DNA of 64,000 nucleotides from an uncultured Alphaproteobacteria bacterium (GTDB lineage: Bacteria > Pseudomonadota > Alphaproteobacteria > HIMB59 > GCA-002718135): the NCBI GenBank assembly GCA_902562275.1, contig CACESS010000007.1:1-64000 (forward strand), read 5' to 3'. A program made the position numbers and the translations under genes. This document shows, in pieces, positions 40,116-49,982 of this stretch (its first letter is position 1; each line of letters starts with the position of its first letter). The notes under the pieces are model-generated. The model made no database searches. It saw only the letters and a list, made by a program, of their open reading frames with translations, and was not told the DNA's origin.

Positions 40116-40571
40116 ATGAGCTTAAAGGATAAAGTTGAAAGTCATTACAACAATTCTATCAAAGAAAAAGATACAAATTCCATAAATACTCTGCGATTAA
40201 TAAAGAGTGCAATTAAAGATAAGGAAATTTCTTTAAGAGGTAAGCAAGAGGCTTTGACCGATTCTGATATTTTAGGTTTACTTCAAAGTTTAGTAAAACA
40301 AAGAAAAGACTCAATAGAGGCTTTTGAAAAAGCGAATCGGAATGATCTTATTGAAAATGAACTAAATGAAATTAAAGTAATAGAAGCGTTTTTACCCAAG
40401 CAATTGAATGAAGATGAAACAACATTGATCATAAAGGATATAATTCAAGAGAATAATTTTACGTCTCTAAAAGATATGGGTGCACTTATGAAAATAGTTA
40501 AGGAAAAATATACTGGAAAAATAGATATGGGTTTAGTTGGAAAAATTTCTAAATTATCACTAGGGAACTAA
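40116..40571 (+). CDS. yqeY: GatB/YqeY domain protein
   Basis: A 151-residue helical protein related to the tRNA-binding tail of the amidotransferase GatB. Landmarks are NTLRLIKSAIKDKEI, the LLQSLVKQRKDSIEAFEKANR segment, EIKVIEAFLPKQL and the C-terminal DMGALMKIVKEKY with G-K-I-D-M-G-L-V. The function in tRNA-related amidation is inferred in the literature but not settled. Its stop overlaps the dnaG ATG by 1 bp, and the yqeY-dnaG-rpoD order is common in alphaproteobacteria. Confidence 0.93.
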   Translation: MSLKDKVESHYNNSIKEKDTNSINTLRLIKSAIKDKEISLRGKQEALTDSDILGLLQSLVKQRKDSIEAFEKANRNDLIENELNEIKVIEAFLPKQLNEDETTLIIKDIIQENNFTSLKDMGALMKIVKEKYTGKIDMGLVGKISKLSLGN

Positions 40572-42319
40572 TGTCATTTTCAAAAAATGATCTTGAATTA
40601 ATAAAATCAAAAATTATTCTTTCACAAGAAATCGAAAAAAAAACAAAAGTTATAAAAAAAGGAAAAGATAGTTGGTGTTGTTGTCTTTTCCATGATGAAA
40701 AAACTCCATCTTGCAAAATAAATGATGATTTAGGTTCTTATTATTGTTTTGGCTGTGGAGCTAAAGGTGATATATTTACTATATATACTGAACTATATAA
40801 TTTTCCATTCCCAGAGGCTGTAAAAGAATTAGCTCAAAGAACTGGCATTAGGATTGTAGACAATTTTGATTCAAATATAAATAAAAAAAATGATAAGATT
40901 TATAAGATTTTAGAAATTTCAGCAAAATGGTTTCAAGATAATCTTTTTAAAAGTAATCTTTGTAAAGAATATTTAAGTAAAAGAAATTTAACAGATGAAA
41001 CAATAAAATATTTTAAGTTAGGATTTTCTTCTAATCCAAAAATAACTCTTTACGATTTTCTAAAAGAACAAAATTTTAAAGATAAAGAAATACTAGAAAG
41101 TAATGTTGTAAAATTAGATAAAAATAATAAGATTCGTGATTTTTTTTACAACAGGTTGATGTTTCCAATTTCAAATGAATTTGGAAAAATTGTTGGATTT
41201 GGAGGAAGGGTTTTAGATAATTCAAACCCGAAATACATTAATTCACCCGAGAGTGATTTTTTTAAAAAAAGAAATATTTTATATAATCTTTATAACGTTA
41301 AACAAAACATAAGATCAAAAAAAAATATGTTAATTTGTGAAGGGTACATGGACGTAATAAGTTTGTATGATAAAAATATTAAAACAGCTGTTGCACCACT
41401 TGGAACCTCTTTAACTGATAGCCATCTTCAACTATCATGGAAATATGTAAATAAACCAACATTGATGTTCGATGGAGACGCCTCAGGTTTAAAAGCTTCT
41501 TTTAAAAGTGCCATAATGTCTTTACCTCACTTAACTCCTTCAAAATTATTACAATTTGTTATCCTTCCAAATGAATATGATCCAGATACTTATATCAACG
41601 AATTTTCTTTAAAGAAATTTGCAACATATTTAAAAAATCCACTTTCAATTGTAGATTTTATCTTTCAGGAATCTTCAAAATCAATTAATCTTCAAAAATC
41701 GGATAATAAGGTTATTTTTGATAATTATATTGATGAATTAGTGAGCAATATAAAAGATTCCAAAATAAGATATTTTTATAAAAATGAATTTAAGTCTTTA
41801 TTTTTTAAAAAATTAAAATCATTTTCTAATAAAATAAATACAATCAATATCATTCCTCAAAAAAACTCTTTGAAAGATAAACAAATATTTTCTTTTATAA
41901 CTGCTTACTTAAATCACATAAAATTAAGAAATCAAATATATTTACTTCTATCAAAATCAGACTTACTGAATAAATATCAGACTGAATTTTTAAATTTTAT
42001 TCACAAATCAGATCTTGTTGAGGTTAATATAGATGATATTAATACAAATAATTTTTCTATAACATTCTCTGAAATTTATCAAAAATCAAGGGATAGCAGT
42101 ATTTTCCAACTATTTCCTTATACTAACAAGGATTATGATAAAGAAGATGCCTTAAGAGAAATTGATGAATCTATAAATAATTTAAATACAAGACTTTCAA
42201 ATTTGAAAAAAATAAATAAAAGCCTAGATGATATAGATAATAATCTATCATCAATGACTTGGGATGAATTAAAAAATATCAGTTTTAATCTTCATGATAA
42301 TGAAGAGGTGTTAAAATAA
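40571..42319 (+). CDS. dnaG: DNA primase
   Basis: Synthesises RNA primers for replication. The 582 residues show an N-terminal CHC2 zinc finger ([12 protein letters not shown] then [11 protein letters not shown]), the catalytic core with [17 protein letters not shown], and the Toprim motifs [12 protein letters not shown] and [12 protein letters not shown]. The C-terminal helicase-interaction domain is present but diverged and Asn/Lys rich. It overlaps yqeY by 1 bp and is 4 bp from rpoD, as in the macromolecular synthesis operon, here without rpsU. Confidence 0.96.
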   Translation: MSFSKNDLELIKSKIILSQEIEKKTKVIKKGKDSWCCCLFHDEKTPSCKINDDLGSYYCFGCGAKGDIFTIYTELYNFPFPEAVKELAQRTGIRIVDNFDSNINKKNDKIYKILEISAKWFQDNLFKSNLCKEYLSKRNLTDETIKYFKLGFSSNPKITLYDFLKEQNFKDKEILESNVVKLDKNNKIRDFFYNRLMFPISNEFGKIVGFGGRVLDNSNPKYINSPESDFFKKRNILYNLYNVKQNIRSKKNMLICEGYMDVISLYDKNIKTAVAPLGTSLTDSHLQLSWKYVNKPTLMFDGDASGLKASFKSAIMSLPHLTPSKLLQFVILPNEYDPDTYINEFSLKKFATYLKNPLSIVDFIFQESSKSINLQKSDNKVIFDNYIDELVSNIKDSKIRYFYKNEFKSLFFKKLKSFSNKINTINIIPQKNSLKDKQIFSFITAYLNHIKLRNQIYLLLSKSDLLNKYQTEFLNFIHKSDLVEVNIDDINTNNFSITFSEIYQKSRDSSIFQLFPYTNKDYDKEDALREIDESINNLNTRLSNLKKINKSLDDIDNNLSSMTWDELKNISFNLHDNEEVLK

Positions 42320-42323
42320 AATT

Positions 42324-44480
42324 ATGGCAAAAAAGAAAAAAAAAGTAGTTAAGAAAAAAACTAAAGTATCTAAAAATAAAGTAACAGCTAAGAAGAATTT
42401 AAAAAAGAAAAACACCAAAGTAAAATCTAACAAAAATTCTAAACCTAAAATTCTTAAGAAGGCAAAAAAATCAGTTGCAAAAAAAGTCAGTAAAAAATCT
42501 GATTTTAAAACTTTAAAAGATGAAAAATTTAAAAAAATACCTAAAGCAATTTCAGGTTTTGAAGATAAGATAAAAGAAATCTTTACAAAATTAATCAATA
42601 AACATAAAGTTGATGGAATTTACACAAAAAAAATAATTGAGAAAGCGATTCCAAAAAAACTTAGACTTGAAGAAAATATAGTAAAATTTGAAAATTTTGT
42701 TAAATCCAATGATATCAAAATCTATTCTGATGAAGAAGCTCAAGAATTAATTTCATTAGCTAAAGGTCAAGCAAATAAATCTGAAGAAGGTTCTGAAGAT
42801 CAAGAAAAAAAACAAACAGGAAAAACTGATGACCCTGTAAGATTATATCTGAGAGATATGGGTGCAGTAGAGCTTCTTAGTCGTGAGGGGGAGATTGCAA
42901 TTGCCAAAAGAATAGAAGCTGGAAGAGAAAAGATGATTGGAGCAATTTGTGAAAGTCCAATGACAATTAGATCAATAATAAATTGGAAAGATGCAATAAA
43001 AGATGGGACAATGTTATTAAGAGATATAGTTGATTTAGAAGCCACTTATGACATGTCTGATATTTCTGACTCAAAACTTGATGATACATTTAAATTAATT
43101 GAAAGTGGGGCAGATGAAAAAAAAGATGATAAGAAAAAAAATCAAACTGAAGATAATAACGAGGAAAATAGCGACGGTGATCAGCAACAAGATGATGATG
43201 ATGATAGTTTAAACGTTTCTTTAGCAGCAATGGAAGAGAAACTTAAACCGAAAGTCTTAAACGACTTTAATGATATAACTAAACTATTCAAAAAACTTCA
43301 AAAACATAGTCAAGAGTTAATAAATGCAGATAAAAAAAATGAGAAAAACTACAATATCTTAGAAAAAAAGTATCTAAAAATTCAAAAAGAAATGGTTGCT
43401 GCTATGAAAGCTGTTCATTTCAACTCTACAACAATTGAAGCACTTATGGAAGCACTATATGAGTTAAATAAAAAGCTCCTTTTACGTGAAGGTAAAATGC
43501 TTCGTATGGCAACGGGTGCTGGAGTGAAAAGAGAAGATTTTGTTTCTCAATATTTAAATTTCAACTTTGAAAAAAATTGGATTCAAAGTCTTTTAGCTAC
43601 TAAGGATAAAAACTGGGAGAAGTTTATTAATAGAAATCATATTGAAATTAATAAAAATATTGAAGAAATTCGAGAAATACAATCTGCTTCTGAATTACCT
43701 TTGTCCGAATTTAGAAGAATAGTTGGTACTGTACAACAAGGGGAAAGATCCGCAAACAGAGCTAAAAAAGAGATGATAGAATCTAATTTAAGATTGGTTA
43801 TTTCGATTGCAAAAAAATATACAAATAGAGGTCTTCAGTTTTTAGATTTGATTCAAGAAGGCAATATCGGTCTTATGAAAGCAGTTGATAAATTTGAATA
43901 TCGAAGAGGTTATAAATTTTCAACTTATGCAACTTGGTGGATTAGACAAGCAATTACAAGATCTATTGCAGATCAAGCTAGAACAATAAGAATACCAGTG
44001 CACATGATAGAAACAATTAATAAAATTGTTAGAACTACAAGACAAATAATGTCTGAGATTGGCAGAGAGCCTACCCCTAATGAGTTAGCAGATAGACTTC
44101 ATATGCCATTAGATAAGGTTAAAAAAGTTCTAAAAATTGCTAAAGAACCTATAAGTTTAGAAACTCCAGTAGGTGACGAAGAGGATAGTTCTCTAGGCGA
44201 TTTTATAGAAGATAAAAATGCTCTTATCCCGATAGATGCAGCTGTAAAAAGTTCCCTACGTGATACTACTACAAGAATACTGTCTTCTCTAACACCAAGA
44301 GAAGAAAGAGTTTTAAGAATGAGATTTGGTATTGGAATGAACAGTGATCATACCTTGGAAGAAGTTGGTCAACAATTTAGTGTTACAAGAGAGAGAATAA
44401 GACAAATTGAAGCTAAAGCATTAAGAAAATTAAAACATCCGACTAGAGCTAGGAAGTTAAAAACATTTCTCGATGAATAA
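42324..44480 (+). CDS. rpoD: RNA polymerase primary sigma factor RpoD, with lysine-rich N-terminal tail
   Basis: The housekeeping sigma-70. In 718 residues: a very basic tail (29 Lys in the first 60 residues), region 1.1 (about 80-145), region 1.2 [20 protein letters not shown] (from about 169), a non-conserved region with an acidic insert (about 265-300), and regions 2 to 4, including [50 protein letters not shown] and the C-terminal KLKHPTRAR. The ATG at 42324 follows dnaG by 4 bp and is fixed by that spacing. The tail precedes region 1.1 and is not part of the E. coli protein. Confidence 0.96.
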   Translation: MAKKKKKVVKKKTKVSKNKVTAKKNLKKKNTKVKSNKNSKPKILKKAKKSVAKKVSKKSDFKTLKDEKFKKIPKAISGFEDKIKEIFTKLINKHKVDGIYTKKIIEKAIPKKLRLEENIVKFENFVKSNDIKIYSDEEAQELISLAKGQANKSEEGSEDQEKKQTGKTDDPVRLYLRDMGAVELLSREGEIAIAKRIEAGREKMIGAICESPMTIRSIINWKDAIKDGTMLLRDIVDLEATYDMSDISDSKLDDTFKLIESGADEKKDDKKKNQTEDNNEENSDGDQQQDDDDDSLNVSLAAMEEKLKPKVLNDFNDITKLFKKLQKHSQELINADKKNEKNYNILEKKYLKIQKEMVAAMKAVHFNSTTIEALMEALYELNKKLLLREGKMLRMATGAGVKREDFVSQYLNFNFEKNWIQSLLATKDKNWEKFINRNHIEINKNIEEIREIQSASELPLSEFRRIVGTVQQGERSANRAKKEMIESNLRLVISIAKKYTNRGLQFLDLIQEGNIGLMKAVDKFEYRRGYKFSTYATWWIRQAITRSIADQARTIRIPVHMIETINKIVRTTRQIMSEIGREPTPNELADRLHMPLDKVKKVLKIAKEPISLETPVGDEEDSSLGDFIEDKNALIPIDAAVKSSLRDTTTRILSSLTPREERVLRMRFGIGMNSDHTLEEVGQQFSVTRERIRQIEAKALRKLKHPTRARKLKTFLDE

Positions 44481-45307
44481 TGAAGCTAACGCTTCTTGGA
44501 ACTGGATGCCCCTCAGTTGATTACAAAAGGTGTGGTGCATCAAACCTTGTATTAACAAAAAAAACTAAAATTTTAATCGATTGTGGTTCTGGAGTAACGC
44601 AAAGATTAAATCAAAGTAAAAACTCTTCAGCTGATATTGACGCTTTGCTACTTACCCATTTACATTCCGATCATGTTATAGATTTGTATCAACTCATTAT
44701 TTCTTCTTGGCACTCTGATAGAGATTCAGTATGGAAGATATACGGACCAAAAGGAACAAAGAAATTTGTTGATAAAATATTTTCAGCCTGGAAAATTGAA
44801 CGTGAATTAAGAATTTCTTATGAAAAAAGAAAATCAATAAATGCTCTTAAGTATAAAGTTTATGAATTAAAAAAAAATGGCTCAATTAAAATAAATGATA
44901 TAAAAATTAAATATTTTGAAGTCGATCACAAACCGGTGCCATATGCATATGGTTTTTCATTTTATAATAATAATAAGAAATTAACAATTAGTGGAGATAC
45001 AAGACCGTGTGAGAGTTTAATGCAAAATGCGCAGAATTCTGATGTTTTACTTCATGAGGTATTCATAGAATATGAAATGAATAAAACGTCTAAACTTAGA
45101 ACTAAAAAAACATTACATCATGTCAAAGAGTATCACACTCCAAGTAATCTTGTGGGCAAAATTGCTAAATTATCAAATTGTAAAGAACTTGTATTAACAC
45201 ATTTTGTTCCAACAAGATTTAATGTTTCAAGATTAAAGAAAATTGTAAAAAAAGATTTTGGTAAAGATCCTATAATTGGAGAAGATTTATTAACTATAAA
45301 TATCTAG
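44480..45307 (+). CDS. Metallo-beta-lactamase-fold hydrolase, RNase Z-like
   Basis: A 275-residue enzyme with the binuclear zinc motif THLHSDHVIDL and a start typical of RNase Z-like phosphodiesterases (LTLLGTGCPSVDYKRCGAS). Other metal ligands sit in ISGDTRPCES (Asp), LLHEVFIE and the C-terminal LTHFVPTRF (His). RNase Z matures tRNA 3' ends, but tRNAs here encode CCA, and the arylsulfatase-like subgroup also has this layout, so the substrate is open. The ATG overlaps the rpoD stop by 1 bp, and its own end overlaps the PanB-like gene tail to tail by 4 bp. Confidence 0.88.
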   Translation: MKLTLLGTGCPSVDYKRCGASNLVLTKKTKILIDCGSGVTQRLNQSKNSSADIDALLLTHLHSDHVIDLYQLIISSWHSDRDSVWKIYGPKGTKKFVDKIFSAWKIERELRISYEKRKSINALKYKVYELKKNGSIKINDIKIKYFEVDHKPVPYAYGFSFYNNNKKLTISGDTRPCESLMQNAQNSDVLLHEVFIEYEMNKTSKLRTKKTLHHVKEYHTPSNLVGKIAKLSNCKELVLTHFVPTRFNVSRLKKIVKKDFGKDPIIGEDLLTINI

Positions 45308-46131
45308 CCAACTTTATTCAAAAATTTTTCGAACTCTTCATCTTTTATTTCGACGACATTAGAAGGAGTTGGAAATTTTTTAGTATTTACATCTTTAATA
45401 AAATTTTTAAGTCCTTCTATGGTATCATCAATAAGCTTTTCGTAAGATTTATTTGTATCCTTAAAAACTTTAGCATGACGAGGTACTCTATCTGTATTTG
45501 TTCCTATAACATCTTGAATAAATAAAAATTCTACATCACATTTAGGACCGCTTCCCATAGATAATGTTAACAAATTAACTTTTTTTGTAATAATCTCTGC
45601 AACTCTGTCAGGTACGCATTCTACCTCAAGACCAATTGCTCCTACTTTATCATATGCTAATGCATCTTGATAAACTTTATAGGCAGATTTAGCATCTTTT
45701 CCAACTGCTTTGAAACCACCGGTCCACGTACTTTTATAAGGTATTAATCCTATATGACTTACAGCCGGCAATCCTTCATTTCGAAGAGCTTCTATATATT
45801 TTGGACTATTACCGCAATAAACAGCATCTGCGCCATTTTCTCTTGCAATAAGGGCGGCATCAATAGCTTTTTCTGGAGAAGATAGTTGACCAAGACCATA
45901 AATCATAAAAGTGTTTGAAGCTGCTTCTCGAATATCTTTGATATGAGCATCTCTAAACCATCTATTAGTAGATACACCTGTTCTTAATGTGTCTTTTTTA
46001 AATGAAACAATTTGAATATCTATCCCAGCTTGTTCAGCTGCATACGCTTCTAAAGCATTTGTTACATATAGTTCTGTTAATTTAACTTTTCCTTTTTTAT
46101 CAAATAAATCTTTAACTGTAAGTTTTGACAT
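45304..46131 (-). CDS. PanB-fold (ketopantoate hydroxymethyltransferase-like) protein lacking metal ligands
   Basis: A 275-residue TIM-barrel protein whose C-terminal half clearly matches PanB: SHIGLIPYKSTWTGGFKAVG, then LEVECVPDRVAEIIT and SMGSGPKCD. In my by-eye alignment with E. coli PanB the metal and substrate residues are changed: the Asp of the GDS motif becomes Ser43, the Asp of DLPF becomes Gly79, and the Lys/Glu of KIEGG become Tyr105 and Gly107. Glu171 (the catalytic Glu of LECVP) and His126 are kept. It overlaps the GH4 gene stop by 1 bp, so it is made together with an alpha-galactosidase rather than with pantothenate genes. A sugar-derived keto-acid reaction is possible; function unknown. 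Confidence 0.75.
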   Translation of the reverse strand: MSKLTVKDLFDKKGKVKLTELYVTNALEAYAAEQAGIDIQIVSFKKDTLRTGVSTNRWFRDAHIKDIREAASNTFMIYGLGQLSSPEKAIDAALIARENGADAVYCGNSPKYIEALRNEGLPAVSHIGLIPYKSTWTGGFKAVGKDAKSAYKVYQDALAYDKVGAIGLEVECVPDRVAEIITKKVNLLTLSMGSGPKCDVEFLFIQDVIGTNTDRVPRHAKVFKDTNKSYEKLIDDTIEGLKNFIKDVNTKKFPTPSNVVEIKDEEFEKFLNKVG

Positions 46132-47492
46132 TAATTATATTTGGGTAAGTAATTCCCGTGTGCTTCAATTAACTTATCAACCATTTCATATATTTCATCA
46201 ATAGATAAATTTGCACCTGTAAGTGGATCAAGCATTGCAGCATGATAGATGTGCTCTTTTTTATTTGTTAATGCTGCTTCAGCAGTCAATATTTGAACAT
46301 TTATATTAGTTCTCATTAAAGCTGCTAAATGCTCTGGTAAGCGACCAGTTTTTTGCGGTTGATTACCTTTTGAATTAATTAAACAAGGAACTTCGACGCA
46401 ACAATTTGATGGTAAATTATCAATATATCCATCATTCATCACATTACCATTAATTGTTACTTCATTGTTATTTGTTACGGCGTCCATTATGTATGATGCA
46501 TATTCTTTTCCTCTTTTTAGAGGTTGATTATGTATGGGCGTCATATCTTTTTCCAAGTCATCCCAAAGCTTGATATTATTTTTACATCTATCAATGTATT
46601 CTTCTATGGGAATTTTATATTGATCAATTAAATCTTGTCTGTTCTGCTTGATAAACCATGGAACGTATTCAGCAAAATGTTCACTAGACTCTGTAACAAA
46701 ATAACCAAATCGTCTTAAAATTTCGTATCTTACTTTTTCATGTAGGACTTTATCTGATTCACTATCTTTGCTTATACTTCTAGTTGATGTTATTTTATCA
46801 CTGACTATATCATCAGCTAATTTTTTTAATTTTGGATAAAGATCTTCTCCACCATTGCCATTCTTTTTTGTAAACTTTTTATAGAAAGCCATGTGATTAA
46901 TTCCAGCACATAAATAATCAATATCTTCAATTTTTTCATTCAAATCTTTTGCTAGCATTTCTGCTGTTCCTTGAACTGAATGACACAATCCAACAGATTT
47001 AATTCCTTTGCAGGCACTATTTATTGCTATCATATTTGAGCACATTGGATTTACATATTGCAACCAAAAAGAATTAGGGCATAAATCCATTATATCTCTC
47101 CCAATATCAACCAAAACAGGAATTGTTCTTAGGCCTCTCATTATTCCACCAATACCAAGAGTGTCAGCAATCGTTTGTTTTAATCCAAATTGTTTAGGAA
47201 TATTAAAGTCTATAACAGTAGATGGTTTATATCCACCTACTTGGATTGTTGATTGTATAAAATCAGAACCAACCAGTGCTTCTTTTCTATCTGTATATGA
47301 TTTTATATTAGGAGCAGCATCTAATTTTTTTGCAATTACATCCAATAATTCATGAGAAACTTTCAATCTTTTTTCATCAATATCTACAAGTGCGATATCC
47401 ATTTTTTTGAATTCATTGATAAACATCAAATCAGTGAAAATATTCTTTGTAAATACAGCACTGCCAGCTCCAATAATTGTAAGTTTAATCAA
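46131..47492 (-). CDS. melA: Alpha-galactosidase, glycoside hydrolase family 4 (MelA-like)
   Basis: A GH4 enzyme that uses NAD+ and a divalent metal to cleave alpha-galactosides by transient oxidation at C3 and elimination. The 453 residues match MelA throughout: NAD loop IGAGSAVFTKNI, ADTLGIGGIMRGLRTIP, metal ligands C170 in GLCHSVQGTAE and H200 in AGINHMAFY, VTESSEHFAEYVPWF, and IDNLPSNCCVEVPCL. The length equals MelA. The start is TTG, backed by an AGGAG ribosome-binding site 8 bp upstream; no in-frame ATG lies nearby. It is the first gene of the minus-strand pair with the PanB-like gene and diverges from a tRNA and the sugar ABC genes. Close relatives of MelA can act on alpha-glucosides or galacturonides. 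Confidence 0.92.
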   Translation of the reverse strand: MIKLTIIGAGSAVFTKNIFTDLMFINEFKKMDIALVDIDEKRLKVSHELLDVIAKKLDAAPNIKSYTDRKEALVGSDFIQSTIQVGGYKPSTVIDFNIPKQFGLKQTIADTLGIGGIMRGLRTIPVLVDIGRDIMDLCPNSFWLQYVNPMCSNMIAINSACKGIKSVGLCHSVQGTAEMLAKDLNEKIEDIDYLCAGINHMAFYKKFTKKNGNGGEDLYPKLKKLADDIVSDKITSTRSISKDSESDKVLHEKVRYEILRRFGYFVTESSEHFAEYVPWFIKQNRQDLIDQYKIPIEEYIDRCKNNIKLWDDLEKDMTPIHNQPLKRGKEYASYIMDAVTNNNEVTINGNVMNDGYIDNLPSNCCVEVPCLINSKGNQPQKTGRLPEHLAALMRTNINVQILTAEAALTNKKEHIYHAAMLDPLTGANLSIDEIYEMVDKLIEAHGNYLPKYN

Positions 47493-47578
47493 TTTTATTC
47501 TCCTAATAAGAATTAGGTCTTAAAACTAAAGACCTGTCTCTATTATTATTTATTTTTATGATCTATAAAAATAAAATA

Positions 47579-47606
47579 TTGTCAATTAATATACTCAGTG
47601 TAATAA
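47579..47606 (+). promoter_or_regulatory. Putative promoter for the CAU tRNA
   Basis: TTGTCA (47579-47584), a 16-bp spacer and TAATAA (47601-47606) precede the tRNA by 12 bp, so transcription would start just before the mature 5' end. The binding-protein gene downstream may share the transcript. Confidence 0.4.
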
Positions 47607-47618
47607 GGTTTTTTTAAA

Positions 47619-47695
47619 GGGCTCTTAGCTCAGTTGGTTAGAGCGCCCCGCTCATAACGGGGTGGTCCGGGGTTCAAGTCCCTGAGAGCCCACCA
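47619..47695 (+). tRNA. tRNA with CAU anticodon, probably tRNA-Ile2 (lysidine type)
   Basis: A complete 77-nt tRNA with encoded CCA (47693-47695). The acceptor stem GGGCTCT/AGAGCCC pairs perfectly, so it is not the initiator, which needs an unpaired 1-72. The anticodon stem CCCCG/CGGGG (47646-47650, 47658-47662) holds the loop CTCATAA with CAT at 47653-47655. The body resembles bacterial tRNA-Ile2 (T-G-G-T-C after the anticodon arm) more than elongator Met, but the two cannot be separated with certainty by eye. It separates the GH4 gene from the first ABC operon. Confidence 0.92.
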
Positions 47696-47776
47696 ATTAT
47701 ATAGTAATTTCTAAAATTAACTATTTTATTTACATATCTATATGTTAAAAAAATCATAATTTTTATGGGAGGAAAA

Positions 47777-48997
47777 ATGAAAAATTTTTTAGTGATTTTA
47801 ACTTTATTTATCTCATCTATCGCCTCAGCTGGTACTCTAATTGTTAATAGTAACCAGTCAGGTGCGGAGTCTTCAGCAGCATTTAAAGAATATATTGCTG
47901 ATTTTGAAGCTGCACACCCTGATGTTACAGTTGTTTTAAATGAATTTGAAAGTGAAGCGTATAAGGTTGCGCTTAGAAACTTTCTAGCATCTGAAACACC
48001 TGATGTTGCACTTTGGTTTGCAGGTAACAGGATGAAATTCTTTGTTGATCAAGATTTGTTCAGAGATGTAAGTGATGTTTGGGAAGAGTATGGTCTTTAT
48101 GACTCAATGGCTTCCTCAAGACTTTCAGTTACAGTTGATGATAAACAGTATGGTGTTCCTTGGGGATATTACCAATGGGGTATGTACTATCGTACAGATA
48201 TTTTTGAAAAAGTTGGATTAAGTGTTCCAACTAATTTTGAAGAATTGGTAGCTGCTTGTTCAACGCTAAGAGAAAATAACATTACACCTGTTGCAATTGG
48301 TACAAGATTCTTATGGACTGCTGCCGGTTGGTTTGATTATTTAAATATGAGAATTAATGGCTATGAATTTCATATGGATCTAACTGCTGGTAAAGTAAGT
48401 TATGAGGATTCAAGACTAGATATGGTTTTTGATAAATGGGCAGAGCTTATTAATGCAGATTGTTATCTAGAAGATCATGCTTCATTTGGATGGGAAGATG
48501 GATTAACACCAATGATTAATGGCGAAGCTGCAATGTATTTACTTGGTAATTTTATAACTGGTAACTTAAATACAGCTGGAGTTTTAGATCATATTGATTA
48601 CTTTCAATTTCCAAAAATAGTTGATGGAGTCCCAATGTCAGAAGATGCGCCAACGGATACAATTCATATTCCTGCTGGCGCTAAAAATGTTGAGGATGCA
48701 AAAAAGTTTTTAGGATTTTTATCTAATCCTAAAGCAGCAACTAAATGGGCTAATGCAAGAAGCTTTTTAAGTCCAAATTCTAATGCTGAGCCTCCAAGTG
48801 ATAGATTCCAGCTAAAAGGTGTTGATGTATTAAATAACGCTTATGGAATTGCACAATTCTTTGATAGGGATGCTAATCCTGATATGGCAAAAACTGCTAT
48901 GGAAGGTTTCCAAGAATTTATGGTTAAACCTGACAGAGAAGCGAAGATCAGAGCTCGTGTAGAAAAAGAGAGAGAACGTATACACGGACCTCTTTAA
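47777..48997 (+). CDS. Sugar ABC transporter substrate-binding protein (first set)
   Basis: A periplasmic carbohydrate-binding protein of family 1 (MalE/UgpB-like), 406 residues. The Sec signal peptide is MKNFLVILTLFISSIASA, then G-T-L. The core includes GVPWGYYQWGMYYRTDIFE, the usual hinge-proximal segment, and MINGEAAMYLLGNF. The frame is open from an ATG at 47765, but that ATG runs into the ribosome-binding site GGGAGG (47768-47773), so 47777 is the start. It is followed by a hairpin and two permease genes. The divergent alpha-galactosidase suggests an alpha-galactoside ligand; that is inference. Confidence 0.92.
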   Translation: MKNFLVILTLFISSIASAGTLIVNSNQSGAESSAAFKEYIADFEAAHPDVTVVLNEFESEAYKVALRNFLASETPDVALWFAGNRMKFFVDQDLFRDVSDVWEEYGLYDSMASSRLSVTVDDKQYGVPWGYYQWGMYYRTDIFEKVGLSVPTNFEELVAACSTLRENNITPVAIGTRFLWTAAGWFDYLNMRINGYEFHMDLTAGKVSYEDSRLDMVFDKWAELINADCYLEDHASFGWEDGLTPMINGEAAMYLLGNFITGNLNTAGVLDHIDYFQFPKIVDGVPMSEDAPTDTIHIPAGAKNVEDAKKFLGFLSNPKAATKWANARSFLSPNSNAEPPSDRFQLKGVDVLNNAYGIAQFFDRDANPDMAKTAMEGFQEFMVKPDREAKIRARVEKERERIHGPL

Positions 48998-49008
48998 AAA
49001 AATTTTAT

Positions 49009-49038
49009 CAAGAGGCGTTAATAACGCCTCTTGTTTTT
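49009..49038 (+). terminator. 11-bp hairpin plus T-run between binding protein and permeases
   Basis: Left arm 49009-49019 and right arm 49023-49033 pair perfectly around a 3-nt loop, with a GC-rich core (GAGGCG/CGCCTC), followed by five T at 49034-49038. It lies 11 bp after the binding-protein stop. It would act as a partial terminator or a 3' stabiliser, giving more binding protein than permease. Confidence 0.85.
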
Positions 49039-49064
49039 AATAAAAAAAAAATTATAAAAAATAA

Positions 49065-49982
49065 ATGACTTTTTGGGAACGTAATCAGTTAAAATTAGCA
49101 CCCTTTCTTTTTCTCGCACCTGCTGTGGGCTTGTTTTTAATATTTGTAATTTATCCAATTGCCGATTCTATTTGGGTAAGTTTTCATGAATGGTCTGGGG
49201 TTAACAGATACGCTGTAGATGAAGATGGGAATTTAAAAAATTTTAAATGGGTAGGTTTAGATAATTATATATACTTATTTACCAATGATGATGAATTTTA
49301 TGTTGCTGTTTTTAATAATATCAAGTGGTTTTTCTTTAGTTTAATAGCAATACCATTTGGAATTCTATTAGCTTTATTTTTAAACCAACAAATCCTTGGT
49401 ATAAGATGGGTTAAATCGTTCTTTTATTTTCCTTTTGTAATTAATGCTGTTGTCATAGGTATAGTTTTTACTTGGTTCTATAATCCTAAGTATGGTTCTT
49501 TAACCTACTTATTAGGTTTTTTTGGTATGGAACCCTTACCAATTTTATCAGATGAAAATTATGCTACATACGGGATTATAGTAGCTTCATTATTTCCTGG
49601 AATTGCTTACACAATGATCATTTATATTACGGGACTGACAGCAGTAAGTAAGGACATGATTGAAGCTGGTCGAATTGATGGTGCTTCAGGTTTCACAATG
49701 TTTTGGAATATAATTCTACCACAATTAAGGCCGGCAACTTTAATTGCAGTAGTTGTAACAATTGTAGGAGCATTGAGAAGTTTTGATTTAATTGCAGTCA
49801 TGACTGGTGGAGGCCCTTGGGGAAGTACAAATGTTCTAGCATATAAAATGTATGAGGATTCACTTTTTAATTTTAGAATGGGTTATGGAGCATCCACAGC
49901 AGTAGTACTATTCATTTTGATGGATATTTATATTGCTTGGTTTTTGTATAGATTATTTAAGCGCGAAAGTACTGAAAAATAA
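49065..49982 (+). CDS. Sugar ABC transporter permease, MalF/UgpA type (first set)
   Basis: An inner-membrane permease subunit of 305 residues with six predicted helices. The first helix is LAPFLFLAPAVGLFLIFVIY, and the cytoplasmic EAA loop that contacts the ATPase reads EAGRIDGASGFTMFWNIILP. The C-terminal half has GALRSFDLIAVMTGGGPWGST, common in CUT1 permeases. It follows the hairpin after 26 bp and overlaps the next permease by 1 bp. No ATPase gene is in this set. Confidence 0.93.
   Translation: MTFWERNQLKLAPFLFLAPAVGLFLIFVIYPIADSIWVSFHEWSGVNRYAVDEDGNLKNFKWVGLDNYIYLFTNDDEFYVAVFNNIKWFFFSLIAIPFGILLALFLNQQILGIRWVKSFFYFPFVINAVVIGIVFTWFYNPKYGSLTYLLGFFGMEPLPILSDENYATYGIIVASLFPGIAYTMIIYITGLTAVSKDMIEAGRIDGASGFTMFWNIILPQLRPATLIAVVVTIVGALRSFDLIAVMTGGGPWGSTNVLAYKMYEDSLFNFRMGYGASTAVVLFILMDIYIAWFLYRLFKRESTEK

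Noticed and set aside
47619-47695. Initiator tRNA-Met
   Set aside because: The 1-72 pair is a normal G-C and the anticodon stem lacks the three consecutive G-C pairs in initiator order; an Ile2 or elongator Met identity fits better.
47765-47776. ATG at 47765 as start of the first binding protein
   Set aside because: It would translate the GGGAGG ribosome-binding site and spoil the signal peptide; ATG 47777 is better.
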